From positions 558,001 through 622,000 of the forward strand of contig NZ_LR134525.1 in NCBI RefSeq assembly GCF_900638555.1: DNA of 64,000 bases, in the 5' to 3' direction. Within the stretch, counting starts at the first letter, position 1; every line of letters starts with the position of its first letter. Below the pieces are notes generated by a model, which was not told where the DNA came from, ran no database searches, and was given only the letters and a program-made list of their open reading frames with translations. This DNA comes from Neisseria meningitidis (GTDB lineage Bacteria; Pseudomonadota; Gammaproteobacteria; Burkholderiales; Neisseriaceae). Below, piece by piece: positions 46,361 through 54,919 of this stretch. The translations under genes and the position numbers were made by a program.

Positions 46361-46543
46361 TTACGAAAATTTTACATTAATTGTTATTTGCAGAAAATTA
46401 GAACCCGTTATCACGTCTTGGATAAATGCCAAAACCATTGTGATTCCGAGAATTAAAAAGAAAAATTTCGGAATCCTCATCCTTTTCTGAAACCTGATTG
46501 CGGTATCCATGGCTTTGTCTTTGTCATTTAAGTTTGTGTTCAT
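46361..46543 (-). CDS. Small single-helix membrane protein
   Basis: 60 residues with one hydrophobic helix (FFFLILGITMVLAFIQDVIT) after a basic N-terminal half. A good ribosome site AGAAGG precedes the ATG at 46543. It lies 71 bp upstream of sodC on the same strand. No family recognised. Confidence 0.55.
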   Translation of the reverse strand: MNTNLNDKDKAMDTAIRFQKRMRIPKFFFLILGITMVLAFIQDVITGSNFLQITINVKFS

Positions 46544-46649
46544 GTTTTTGACCTTCTTTGCTTTTTAAATCCTTTTTAAATTGCCGACTTCTTCCGTTCC
46601 AAATGTCCCATTTGAACATTATCCCGCCGCCTAAAATACGACCCAAATT

Positions 46650-46720
46650 CATCGGTTGTTCTTGCTGCGATACCTGCAAACAACAGTTCAATGGGTTTAT
46701 TTTGTTTATTCTAACCTATT
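46650..46720 (-). pseudogene. IS1016-like transposase fragment
   Basis: GATACCTGCAAACAACAG and GTTCAATGGGTTTATTTTG match, with small changes, the N-terminal transposase sequence of the IS1016-type element at 60144-60616. About 70 bp remain between the small membrane gene and mutY. Confidence 0.6.
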
Positions 46721-47746
46721 ACCGTTTAAATAAATTTCCAAAGGCTTGGGCAAACCGTAATCTTTCAAATGCGCCGGCTTTATCCAAATGCCGTCTGAAG
46801 GGCTTTCAGACGGCATTTGTGCTTCAAAGGGCGTAATCAATAGCAGCCGGTGCGTCAGGCGGTGGGTCAGGGCGGTTTGTTCGTCCATATCTGCCATGGT
46901 CAGGGAGAATTTGGCGGCAAAGTCGGAAAGCCCGTTCAAACTTTCAAAACACGGCACGCAATACAGCCCGCCCCAAATGCCTTTGGCGGGGCGTTTTTCC
47001 AGCAAAATCGCGCCGTCCCGGTTGCGGACAATCAGCCAGTAAAGCGGCAGGGTCGGTACTTCGGCGGCGGTTTTTTTGCGCGGCAGCTCGGCGGTGCGGT
47101 TTTGCTTTTTCGCTTCGCAGATGTCCGCCATCGGGCATTGGTGGCACAAGGGTTTCGTCCGTTTGCACACGGTCGCGCCCAAATCCATCAAACCTTGTGT
47201 ATAGGCAGGCATATCGGCGTTTTCAGACGGCAGCAGGCTTTCGGCAAGTGTCCAGAGCGAGTTTTCAAATTTTTTGTCCTGCGGATTGCCGTCGCGGGCG
47301 AACACGCGGCAGAGTACGCGTTTGACGTTGCCGTCCAAAATGGTTTCGCGGCGGTTGAAGGAGAAGGCGCAAATGGCGGCGGCGGTGCTTCTGCCTACGC
47401 CGCAGAGGGTTTCCAAGTCTTTGCGCTCCGACGGAAACGTGCCGCCGAATTGTTCGACGACTTGTTGCGCGGCTTTGTGCAGGTTGCGCGCGCGGCTGTA
47501 ATAGCCCAAGCCCGCCCACAACGACAACACTTCGTCTTGCGGCGCGGCGGCAAGCGTCTGAACGGTCGGGAATTTTTCTAAGAAACGCGGATAGTAGTCC
47601 AACACGGTGGCGACCTGCGTTTGCTGGAGCATGATTTCGGAAAGCCAGACGCAATAAGGGTTTTTGACCTGCCAAGGGAGGTGGTGGCGACCGTGTTGTT
47701 TTTGCCAGCGGATGAGCCGTTCGGAGAAGGGGATGGGTGTGTTCAT
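46706..47746 (-). CDS. mutY: A/G-specific adenine glycosylase MutY
   Basis: 346 residues from MNTPIPFSERLIRWQKQHGR. The HhH-GPD fold has WLSEIMLQQTQVATV (catalytic Glu37), helix-hairpin-helix CGVGRSTAAAICAF, ILDGNVKRVL with the conserved Asp, and the [4Fe-4S] ligands CKRTKPLCHQCPMADIC (C-x6-C-x2-C-x5-C). A NUDIX-like C-terminal domain recognises 8-oxoG. It removes A opposite oxidised G. A complete inverted DUS pair (46788-46816) lies inside the last part of the gene and is translated as MPSESPSDG. Confidence 0.95.
   Translation of the reverse strand: MNTPIPFSERLIRWQKQHGRHHLPWQVKNPYCVWLSEIMLQQTQVATVLDYYPRFLEKFPTVQTLAAAPQDEVLSLWAGLGYYSRARNLHKAAQQVVEQFGGTFPSERKDLETLCGVGRSTAAAICAFSFNRRETILDGNVKRVLCRVFARDGNPQDKKFENSLWTLAESLLPSENADMPAYTQGLMDLGATVCKRTKPLCHQCPMADICEAKKQNRTAELPRKKTAAEVPTLPLYWLIVRNRDGAILLEKRPAKGIWGGLYCVPCFESLNGLSDFAAKFSLTMADMDEQTALTHRLTHRLLLITPFEAQMPSESPSDGIWIKPAHLKDYGLPKPLEIYLNGNRLE
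46788..46816. repeat. Inverted DUS pair inside mutY coding sequence
   Basis: ATGCCGTCTGAA and TTCAGACGGCAT separated by 5 bp, in frame within the C-terminal domain. Confidence 0.85.
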
Positions 47747-47784
47747 TAATATCAATCGGTGGTTTTATTTATATTTAAAACAGT

Positions 47785-47801
47785 ATGTTATTGTATAACA
47801 T
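47785..47801. promoter_or_regulatory. Palindromic operator candidate upstream of adh
   Basis: ATGTTAT-TGT-ATAACAT, a perfect 7-3-7 palindrome midway between mutY and the alcohol dehydrogenase. Confidence 0.5.
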
Positions 47802-47908
47802 TGTGAAAATAATTCTTATTGACTTATTTTTTGTAGGGGCATATAACTCATATAAGGAAACTTTATTGCGGTATTGAAATTATTTATCAACAAGCAAGGA
47901 GTATCAGC

Positions 47909-48971
47909 ATGAAAGCAATGGTTTATCACGGCGCAAACGACATCCGTTTTGAAGAAAAACCCCGTCCGCAGATTATCGATCCGACCGATGCGGTGGTGAA
48001 AATCGTCAAAACCACGATTTGCGGTACCGATTTGGGTATTTGGAAAGGCAAAAAAACCCGAAGTCGCCGACGGCCGTATTCTCGGTCATGAAGGCATCGG
48101 TATTGTAGAAGAAGTCGGCGAGGCTGTAAAAAACATCAAAGTCGGCGATAAAGTCATTATTTCATGCGTCAGCAAATGCTGTACTTGCGACAACTGCAAA
48201 ATCCAACTTTATTCGCATTGCCGCAACGGCGGCTGGATTTTGGGCTACATGATTGACGGCACGCAGGCAGAATACGTCCGCACGCAGGCAGAATACGTCC
48301 GCACGCCTTATGCCGACAACAGCCTCGTGCCGCTGCCCGACAACGTCAACGAAGAAGTCGCCCTGTTGTTGAGCGACGCTTTGCCGACCGCACACGAAAT
48401 CGGCGTGCAATACGGCGATGTCAAACCCGGCGACACCGTATTCATCGCAGGTGCCGCTCCTGTCGGTATGTCCGCCTTGCCGACCGCCCAACTGTACAGC
48501 CCCGCCGCCATCATTGTTTGCGATATGGACGAAAACCGTTTGAAACTGGCGAAAGAGTTGGGCGCAACCCATACCATTAACCCTGCTTCCGGCGATGTAA
48601 GCAAGCAAGTTGCCGCTATCGTCGGCGAAGACGGCGTGGACTGCGCGATCGAAGCCGTCGGTATCCCTGCAACTTGGAATATGTGCCAAGACATTGTGAA
48701 ACCCGGCGGCCATATCGCCGTTGTCGGCGTACACGGTCAATCCGTTGATTTCAAACTGGAAAAACTGTGGATTAAAAAGCTTGCCATCACTACCGGCCTG
48801 GTAAACGCCAATACCACCGAAATGCTGATGAAGGCAATTTCCAGCAGCTCCGTCGATTACACCAAAATGTTGACCCACCGTTTCAAATTCAGCGAATTGG
48901 AAAAAGCCTACGACGTGTTCAAACACGCCGCCGAAAATCAAGCGATGAAAGTGGTTTTGGAAGCGGATTAA
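47909..48971 (+). pseudogene. Zinc-dependent alcohol dehydrogenase, frameshifted
   Basis: MKAMVYHGANDIRFEEKPRP to the catalytic-zinc Cys (TICGTDLGIWKG), then a run of seven A (48050-48056) shifts the frame; six A would continue KKPEVADGRILGHEGIGIVE. The structural-zinc cysteines (CVSKCCTCDNC) and the nucleotide-binding part follow in the second frame to MKVVLEAD. A 21-bp tandem duplication (48261-48302) repeats TQAEYVR. It belongs to the medium-chain ADH family, oxidising alcohols with NAD. The A-run could be phase-variable or a sequencing artefact; as written it is not translated in full. Confidence 0.85.
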
Positions 48972-49001
48972 TCGGCGTTGAATCAGTTGTTTTTTAAGCG
49001 G

Positions 49002-49036
49002 ATGCCGTCTGAATGCGTTTCAGACGGCATTTTTTC
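49002..49036 (+). terminator. adh inverted DUS terminator
   Basis: ATGCCGTCTGAA (49002-49013) and TTCAGACGGCAT (49019-49030) followed by TTTTTT. Confidence 0.85.
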
Positions 49037-49176
49037 AGCCGCGTAGTATGGGCTGTCCGGCTGCTGTCGAATGAACTGAACGTTATTTTTATTATGCGGA
49101 AGGCGGATGGGCATTTTAGGGGCGGTATGTCTGATCAGTGCTGCCGTGTATGCCGACTGTGCCCTCAATCGGCAAA

Positions 49177-49217
49177 ATGCCGTCTGAAACGGGAAAGGTT
49201 TTTCAGACGGCATTTTT
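49177..49217 (-). terminator. eda inverted DUS terminator
   Basis: ATGCCGTCTGAA (49177-49188) and TTCAGACGGCAT (49202-49213), 11 bp past the eda stop. Leftward reading gives the stem and then TTTT. Confidence 0.8.
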
Positions 49218-49227
49218 ACGATGCGAA

Positions 49228-49865
49228 TCAGGCTTTGGGTTTCAACGCCGCCGCTTCTTTGGCGAGGCGGGTGATGGTGTCCCAGTCTTTGTTTTTCACG
49301 GCTTCTTTCGGTGTCAGCCAAGAGCCGCCGACGCACAGGACGTTGGGCAGTGCCAAGTACTCGGGCGCGGTGGCGAGGCTGATGCCGCCTGTCGGGCAGA
49401 AGCGAACATCGGCGTAAGGGCCGTACAGGGCTTTGAGCATGGCTTTGCCGCCGACGACTTCGGCGGGGAAGAGTTTGAGGGTGTCGATGCCGTGTTCCAA
49501 AGCCAGTTGGATTTCGCCCGGGGTGGCAACACCGGGAATCAGGGGATGCCGCTGTTGTGGCCGGCTTTGGCGAGGGATTCATGCAGCCCCGGGCTGATGG
49601 CGAAAACCGCGCCTGCGTCTTCGACGGCTTTGAGCTGTTCGGGATTGGTTACCGTACCTGCGCCGACGATGGCGTTGGGCACTTCTTTGGCAATCAGGCG
49701 GATGGCATCGAGGCCGACAGGGGTGCGCAGGGTGATTTCGAGGGTAGGGATGCCGCCTTCGACAAGGGCGTGGGACAAATCGATGGCGGTGCTTAAGTCG
49801 TCAATCGCCATTACCGGCACAACTGCGCCGGCGGTCAAAATTTCGCGGGGGGTCAGTTTGGACAT
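49228..49865 (-). pseudogene. eda: KDPG/KHG aldolase Eda, frameshifted as written
   Basis: [20 protein letters not shown] with catalytic-site motifs [13 protein letters not shown] (Glu) and [19 protein letters not shown]. The frame breaks after HNSGIP at a four-base C-run (plus-strand G at 49542-49545), where five would continue [20 protein letters not shown]. The remainder, including [14 protein letters not shown] with the Schiff-base Lys, is in the next frame to LKPKA. Eda splits KDPG into pyruvate and glyceraldehyde-3-phosphate, the last Entner-Doudoroff step. Because this is the main glucose route in meningococci, a true loss would be notable; a base-call error is the simpler explanation. 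Confidence 0.9.
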
Positions 49866-50045
49866 TTCGGTTCTCCGGGTGGAATGGGGTATTTTATTAA
49901 GATGGGACAGGTTGTAGGTCGGATTCAAGAAACCGACATCTTGGACGGCTGTGTCGGATTCGAGAATCCAACCTACGTCTATCTTAAAACGCTTGAATAA
50001 TTTTTCAGACGGCCTTCGGTCTGAAAAGGCCGTCTGAAACGCGCA
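49866..50045. other. edd-eda spacer with hairpins
   Basis: 180 bp. AGGTCGGATTC and GAATCCAACCT form an inverted repeat around 49915-49976, followed by the AG-form DUS pair annotated separately. Confidence 0.6.
50004..50038. terminator. Inverted AG-DUS pair after edd
   Basis: TTCAGACGGCCT (50004-50015) and AGGCCGTCTGAA (50027-50038). It uses the AGGCCGTCTGAA variant of the uptake sequence and lies 8 bp beyond the edd stop. Confidence 0.8.
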
Positions 50046-51881
50046 TCAGGCAAATTCGCCGCCGAAACTCATGGCACCGGTTTCCGCGCTGCTGGTCATG
50101 CTGCGGAAGTTGGCGAAGAGTTCGCGGCCGCAGCCTTGTTGGTTCGCGCCCAAGTCGATGCTTTCGACTTCGCGGGCATTCCATTCGGTTTCGTTAATCA
50201 GGACGTTGAGTTCGCCGCTAACGGAGTCGAAGCGGATCAGGTCGCCGGTACGGATTTTGGCGATGTTGCCGCCCATCAGGGCTTCGGGCGTCATGTGGAT
50301 GGAGGCCGGAACTTTGCCGGATGCGCCGGACATACGACCGTCGGTCAGCAGTGCCACTTTGAAGCCGCGGTCTTGCAGGATGCCCAAAGGCGGGGTCAGT
50401 TTGTGCAATTCGGGCATACCGTTGGCGCGCGGGCCTTGGTAGCGGACGACGCAGACGAAATCGCGTTCCAACTCGCCGCGTTCAAACGCAGCCAATACTT
50501 CGCGTTGGTCGTTGAACACGATGGCAGGCGCTTCAATAATGCGGCAGCCTTCGCGCACGGCGGACACTTTAATCACGCCGCGTCCGATGTTGCCTTTCAT
50601 CAGGCGCAGACCGCCGTCGGGGGAGAACGGGTTGTCAGCTTTGCGCAGGATGTCGTCGTTGCCGCTGGTTTCGGGGGCTTCGCGCCATTCGAGTTTGCCG
50701 TCGATGAGGAAAGGCTCTTTGGTGTAGTGGCGCATACCGTGTCCGACGATGGTATCGACATCGTCGTGCAACAGGCCTGCATTCAGCAATTCGCGGATAA
50801 CGAAAGGTAGGCCGCCGGCAGCGGTAAAGTGGTTTACGTCGGCTTTGCCGTTGGGGTACACACGGATCAGCAATGGGATGATGGAAGAAATTTCGTCAAA
50901 GTCGTCCCAGTTCAAAATCACGCCGGCGGCGCGTGCCATGGCAACGAGGTGCATGGTGTGGTTGGTTGAGCCGCCGGTTGCCATCAGGCCGATTAGGGCG
51001 TTGATGAAAGATTTTTCGGTCAACATTTCACCCAATGGTTTAATCGTGCCGTTTTTGATGCCGCGCGCGAGGTGTCCGGCGGCATAGCGGGTCAGGGCTT
51101 CACGCAGGTCGGTGTAAGGGTGGACGAAGGCGGCGGCAGGCAGGTGTACGCCCATCATTTCCATCATCATTTGGTTGGAGTTTGCCGTGCCGTAGAAAGT
51201 GCAGGTGCCCGGGCTGTGGTAAGAACCCATTTCGCTTTTCAAAAGTTCGTCTCGTCCGACTTTGCCTTCGGCGAAAAGCTGGCGGGTGCGGGCTTTTTCT
51301 TTGTTGCCGATGCCGCTGGACATCGGGCCTGCGGGGACGAAGATACCCGGAATATGACCGAACGAAAGCGCGCCTATCATCAAACCCGGCACGATTTTGT
51401 CGCATACGCCCATAAACAGGCTGCCGTCAAACATTTGATGCGACAGACCGATAGCGGTACTCATGGCGATCACGTCGCGGGAAAACAGCGACAATTCCAT
51501 ACCGGCGTAGCCTTGCGTGATGCCGTCGCACATGGCGGGTGTGCCGCCGGCGACTTGGGCGGTCGCGCCGTTTTTCTGCGCTTCGTCTTTAATTTGGTCG
51601 GGGAAGTCTTTAAACGGCTGGTGTGCGGAAACCATGTCGTTGTAGGCGGTGATGATGCCTAAGTTGGGGACGGTTTCCTGGAGCATTTCGATTTTGATGC
51701 TTTTGGGCATAGAGGCATAGCCGTGCGCCAAGTTGGAGCAGCCGAGCTGGTTGCGCTCTAAGCGTCCCATTTGTTTGGCACTGTGGATTTTCGCCAGATA
51801 TTTTTCACGCGTCGGACGGCTGCGTTCAATAATGCGCCCGGTGATTTCGGCGAGTTTGGAGTGGATAGGAGTAGTGTTCAC
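50046..51881 (-). CDS. edd: 6-phosphogluconate dehydratase
   Basis: 611 residues from a GTG start at 51879-51881 with AGGAG ten bases upstream; the longer frame to 51983 begins in low-quality sequence. IlvD/Edd family: Fe-S cluster cysteines in NLAHGYAS-adjacent CSNLAHG, GGTPAMCDGITQG and SPGTCTFYGTANSNQ; active-site stretch DGRMSGASGKVPA. It dehydrates 6-phosphogluconate to KDPG. With eda downstream it forms the Entner-Doudoroff operon, divergent from zwf-pgl-glk-hexR-pgi. Confidence 0.95.
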   Translation of the reverse strand: MNTTPIHSKLAEITGRIIERSRPTREKYLAKIHSAKQMGRLERNQLGCSNLAHGYASMPKSIKIEMLQETVPNLGIITAYNDMVSAHQPFKDFPDQIKDEAQKNGATAQVAGGTPAMCDGITQGYAGMELSLFSRDVIAMSTAIGLSHQMFDGSLFMGVCDKIVPGLMIGALSFGHIPGIFVPAGPMSSGIGNKEKARTRQLFAEGKVGRDELLKSEMGSYHSPGTCTFYGTANSNQMMMEMMGVHLPAAAFVHPYTDLREALTRYAAGHLARGIKNGTIKPLGEMLTEKSFINALIGLMATGGSTNHTMHLVAMARAAGVILNWDDFDEISSIIPLLIRVYPNGKADVNHFTAAGGLPFVIRELLNAGLLHDDVDTIVGHGMRHYTKEPFLIDGKLEWREAPETSGNDDILRKADNPFSPDGGLRLMKGNIGRGVIKVSAVREGCRIIEAPAIVFNDQREVLAAFERGELERDFVCVVRYQGPRANGMPELHKLTPPLGILQDRGFKVALLTDGRMSGASGKVPASIHMTPEALMGGNIAKIRTGDLIRFDSVSGELNVLINETEWNAREVESIDLGANQQGCGRELFANFRSMTSSAETGAMSFGGEFA

Positions 51882-52013
51882 GGTCGGTCTCCTGTCGGAA
51901 CGGGGGGTATTGGGGATTTGTTTGTGCGTTTCTGATTTTTTGTATTGGGTGTGGGGCATTTGGCGTTTCAGACGACCTTTCAAACCTTACAAGGGGTCGT
52001 CTGAAAACCTCAC

Positions 52014-52169
52014 TATAGTGGATTAACTTTAAACCAGTACGGCGTTGCCTCGCCTTAGCTCAAAGAGAACGATTCTCTAAGGTGCTGAAGCACCAAGTGA
52101 ATCGGTTCCGTACTATCTGTACTGTCTGCGGCTTCGTCGCCTTGTCCTGATTTTTGTTAATCCACTATA
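52014..52169. repeat. Correia element in the edd/zwf control region
   Basis: Full-length. Ends CTATAGTGGATTAAC and TTAATCCACTATA. It separates edd from the HexR-like operator. Confidence 0.95.
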
Positions 52170-52224
52170 TTTTAAAAGGTATACCGTCTGAAAGTGGGAA
52201 GCGGGTGTTATTATAGTACAAAAT

Positions 52225-52241
52225 TTGTAATTTTGTTACAA
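52225..52241. promoter_or_regulatory. Putative HexR operator
   Basis: TTGTAATTTTGTTACAA, a 6-5-6 inverted repeat of the TTGTAA/TTACAA form typical of RpiR/HexR sites, 258 bp before zwf. A related half-site TTGTTGTAACG lies about 55 bp on. Confidence 0.6.
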
Positions 52242-52498
52242 AAAAAATCAGACATCGAAAAGAAATTTGATTTAAATCGCAGAATCTTTCGATTGTTGTA
52301 ACGGAATAGGGGAAACCTGCCCGATTTTTGGACTAGGTCAAATAAATTGTAAAAATGGGAATAGACAAAAAGTGTAGCGGTGTGTAGTATTACTACTCAT
52401 TATGCCGCCTGCCTTTGTTTCCGATATTGCGATGCAGCGTGATGGGGAAAACAGGTTTCAGACGGCATCGAAAAATTCTTTCCTGACGAGATAATGCG

Positions 52499-53944
52499 AT
52501 GAGTACACAAACAAATTTTGATTTGGTGTTGTTCGGTGCGACCGGCGATTTGGCAATGCGCAAACTTTTGCCCTGCCTGTATCAGGCGCACGTGGCCGGT
52601 TTGCTTCATCCCGAAGGTCGTATTTTGGGTGTGAGCCGCAGCGAATTGGATACCGAAGGTTTTCTGGCGAAGGTGGAAACCAGTTCCAAAATCCATGTGA
52701 AAGAAAATTTTTCCGATGAGGCTTGGGCATCGTTTGTCGAACGTCTCGCATATCTCAAAGTCGATGTTACGCAGCCGGACGATTTTGCTGCTTTGGGCGA
52801 TTTGGTCAAAGCGCGCAAGAATACTGAAAATGTCGTGATCTACCTCTCAACTGCGCCGAAATTCTTTGCGCAAGCCTGCGAGAACCTTGCTGCGATCGGT
52901 TTGAATGCCGACAACGTGCGCGTGGTTTTGGAAAAACCGTTGGGTACGGACTTGGCTTCTTCCCAACAAATCAATACTGATGTTGCGCGTTATTTCAAAG
53001 AAGGGCAAATTTACCGCATCGACCACTACCTTGGCAAAGAAAGCCTGCAAAACCTGCTTGCGCTGCGTTTTGCCAATGTAATGTTCGAGCCGCTGTGGAA
53101 CAATAAATATATCGAAAGCGTGCAGTTGACCATCGCCGAACAGCTCGGTGTGGAAGAGCGCGGTGAGTTTTACGACATTACCGGCGCGTTGCGCGATATG
53201 GTGCAAAACCATTTGATGCAGATGTTGTGCATGACTGCGATGGAAGCCCCCGCCAGCTTGGATGCCGACGCGGTGCGCGATGAAAAAGTCAAAGTCATCA
53301 AGTCATTGAAGCCGCTGACCGTCGAATCTGTCAATGAAAACGTCGTGCGCGGACAATATACCGCCGCCAAAGGCATGAACGGCTATCTTGAAGAAATCAA
53401 CGTTCTGCAAGACAGCTTTACCGAAACCTACGTCGCCATTAAAGCCGAAATCGAAAACGAACGCTGGAAGGGCGTTCCCTTCTACCTGCGTACCGGCAAG
53501 CGCATGGCGGGCAAAGTGGCGGAAATCGTTTTGAACTTCAAAGATTTGAACAGCCATATTTTTGAAGGCAGCCGCACCGCGCCCAACCGGCTCGTTATCG
53601 AGTTGCAACCATATGAATCCGTGCGCCTCTATACGCAGATGAAAACCCCGGGGGCAGGAAATAAGGTCGAAACCGTGCCGCTGGCAACCGATTTGGGCAA
53701 AGCATTGGAAAGCCGCCGCGCGGAAGCTTACGAGCGCCTGCTGCTGGATGTGATTAACGGCAAACTCGCTTTGTTTAACCGCCGCGACGAACTTGAAGCC
53801 GCGTGGGAATATGTGATGCCGATTTTGGAAAACTGGACAAATAACACCACGCCGCCGCACGGCTACGGCGCACACTCGTGGGGGCCTGAAGCCGCGCGCG
53901 AACTATTGGCGCGCGACGGACACAAGTGGCACGAAGAGCAGTAA
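52499..53944 (+). CDS. zwf: Glucose-6-phosphate 1-dehydrogenase
   Basis: 481 residues. The NAD(P)-binding motif GATGDLAMRKLLPCLYQAHV is at 13-32 and the substrate/catalytic motif RIDHYLGKE near 174-182. It oxidises glucose-6-phosphate to 6-phosphogluconolactone, feeding both the pentose and Entner-Doudoroff routes. First gene of the zwf-pgl-glk-hexR-pgi cluster; a DUS-pair hairpin and a Correia element separate it from pgl. Confidence 0.97.
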   Translation: MSTQTNFDLVLFGATGDLAMRKLLPCLYQAHVAGLLHPEGRILGVSRSELDTEGFLAKVETSSKIHVKENFSDEAWASFVERLAYLKVDVTQPDDFAALGDLVKARKNTENVVIYLSTAPKFFAQACENLAAIGLNADNVRVVLEKPLGTDLASSQQINTDVARYFKEGQIYRIDHYLGKESLQNLLALRFANVMFEPLWNNKYIESVQLTIAEQLGVEERGEFYDITGALRDMVQNHLMQMLCMTAMEAPASLDADAVRDEKVKVIKSLKPLTVESVNENVVRGQYTAAKGMNGYLEEINVLQDSFTETYVAIKAEIENERWKGVPFYLRTGKRMAGKVAEIVLNFKDLNSHIFEGSRTAPNRLVIELQPYESVRLYTQMKTPGAGNKVETVPLATDLGKALESRRAEAYERLLLDVINGKLALFNRRDELEAAWEYVMPILENWTNNTTPPHGYGAHSWGPEAARELLARDGHKWHEEQ

Positions 53945-53954
53945 TACAATAATG

Positions 53955-53992
53955 CGTTCAGACGGCATGGGGTTTGAAATGCCGTCTGAACG
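53955..53992. terminator. Inverted DUS hairpin after zwf
   Basis: CGTTCAGACGGCAT (53955-53968) and ATGCCGTCTGAACG (53979-53992), a 14-bp stem. The T-tract is poor, so termination may be partial. Confidence 0.65.
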
Positions 53993-54004
53993 TAAGTAAA
54001 GCAG

Positions 54005-54110
54005 TATAGTGGATTAACAAAAATCAGGACAAGGCGACGAAGCCGCAGACAGTACAAATAGTACGGCAAGGCGAGGCAACGCTGTACTGGTTTAAATTTA
54101 ATCCACTATA
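54005..54110. repeat. Correia element, 106-bp form, between zwf and pgl
   Basis: Short form, TATAGTGGATTAAC to TTAATCCACTATA, inserted within the sugar operon. Confidence 0.93.
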
Positions 54111-54223
54111 AAAAGCAGTCCCGATATTTGGTATCAAAAGCATAAACAACTGTTCGGCCGACATATTGCTCAACCCGTTTCCATAACGGAATATGCCGTC
54201 TGAAATAAAAAAAGGACACAAAT

Positions 54224-54919
54224 ATGTTTGTTTGGCACGAATACGAAAATGCGGCAGAAGCGGCGCAGTCTTTGGCTGACGCAGTGGCGGATGCTTTGCA
54301 GGGCGCACTGGACGAGAAGGGCGGTGCGGTGTTGGCAGTTTCCGGCGGACGTTCGCCGATTGCATTTTTCAACGCCCTGTCGCAAAAAGATTTGGATTGG
54401 AAAAACGTCGGCATCACCTTGGCAGATGAACGCATCGTGCCGACCGTCCACGCCGACAGCAATACCGGTTTGGTGCGCGAATACCTGTTGAAGAACAAAG
54501 CGGAAGCGGCAATGTGGATTCCTATGGTGGAAGACGGAAAAACTGAAACCGAATTACATCCCGATGCTGTTGTCGATTATGCACTGAAACATTACAAACA
54601 GCCCGATGTTTTGGTTTTGGGTATGGGAAACGACGGGCATACGGCTTCGATTTTCCCGAAAGCTCCGCAGTTTCAGACGGCAATCGACGGTTCGGCAGGT
54701 GTCGCGCTGGTGCATACCACGCCCGTTACCGCGCCGCACGAGCGCGTCAGTATGACCTTGGATGCGATTGCCCATACGGGGCATGTGTTTTTGGCGATAC
54801 GGGGCGAAGAGAAAAAAGCCGTGTTCGACCAAGCCGCACAAGGCGAAAACCGCGAATATCCGATCAACCTCGTTTTGAACCATCAAGGAGTGAACTGCCA
54901 TGTCTTCTACGCCGAATAA
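54224..54919 (+). CDS. pgl: 6-phosphogluconolactonase
   Basis: 231 residues of the SOL/DevB type. [20 protein letters not shown] near 35-54 and [15 protein letters not shown] near 66-80 are the family's phosphosugar-binding motifs, with [15 protein letters not shown] near 128-142. It hydrolyses 6-phosphogluconolactone. Its last 20 nt overlap the glk start, indicating coupled translation. Confidence 0.95.
   Translation: MFVWHEYENAAEAAQSLADAVADALQGALDEKGGAVLAVSGGRSPIAFFNALSQKDLDWKNVGITLADERIVPTVHADSNTGLVREYLLKNKAEAAMWIPMVEDGKTETELHPDAVVDYALKHYKQPDVLVLGMGNDGHTASIFPKAPQFQTAIDGSAGVALVHTTPVTAPHERVSMTLDAIAHTGHVFLAIRGEEKKAVFDQAAQGENREYPINLVLNHQGVNCHVFYAE

Larger units (their letters stand above)
51882..52498. 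other. Divergent edd / zwf regulatory region
   Basis: 617 bp. It contains uptake-like GTCGTCTGAAA pairs near 51965-52005, a full Correia element, the HexR-like site, and a palindrome GTAGTATTACTAC (52384-52396) within 110 bp of zwf. No ORF. Confidence 0.6.
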
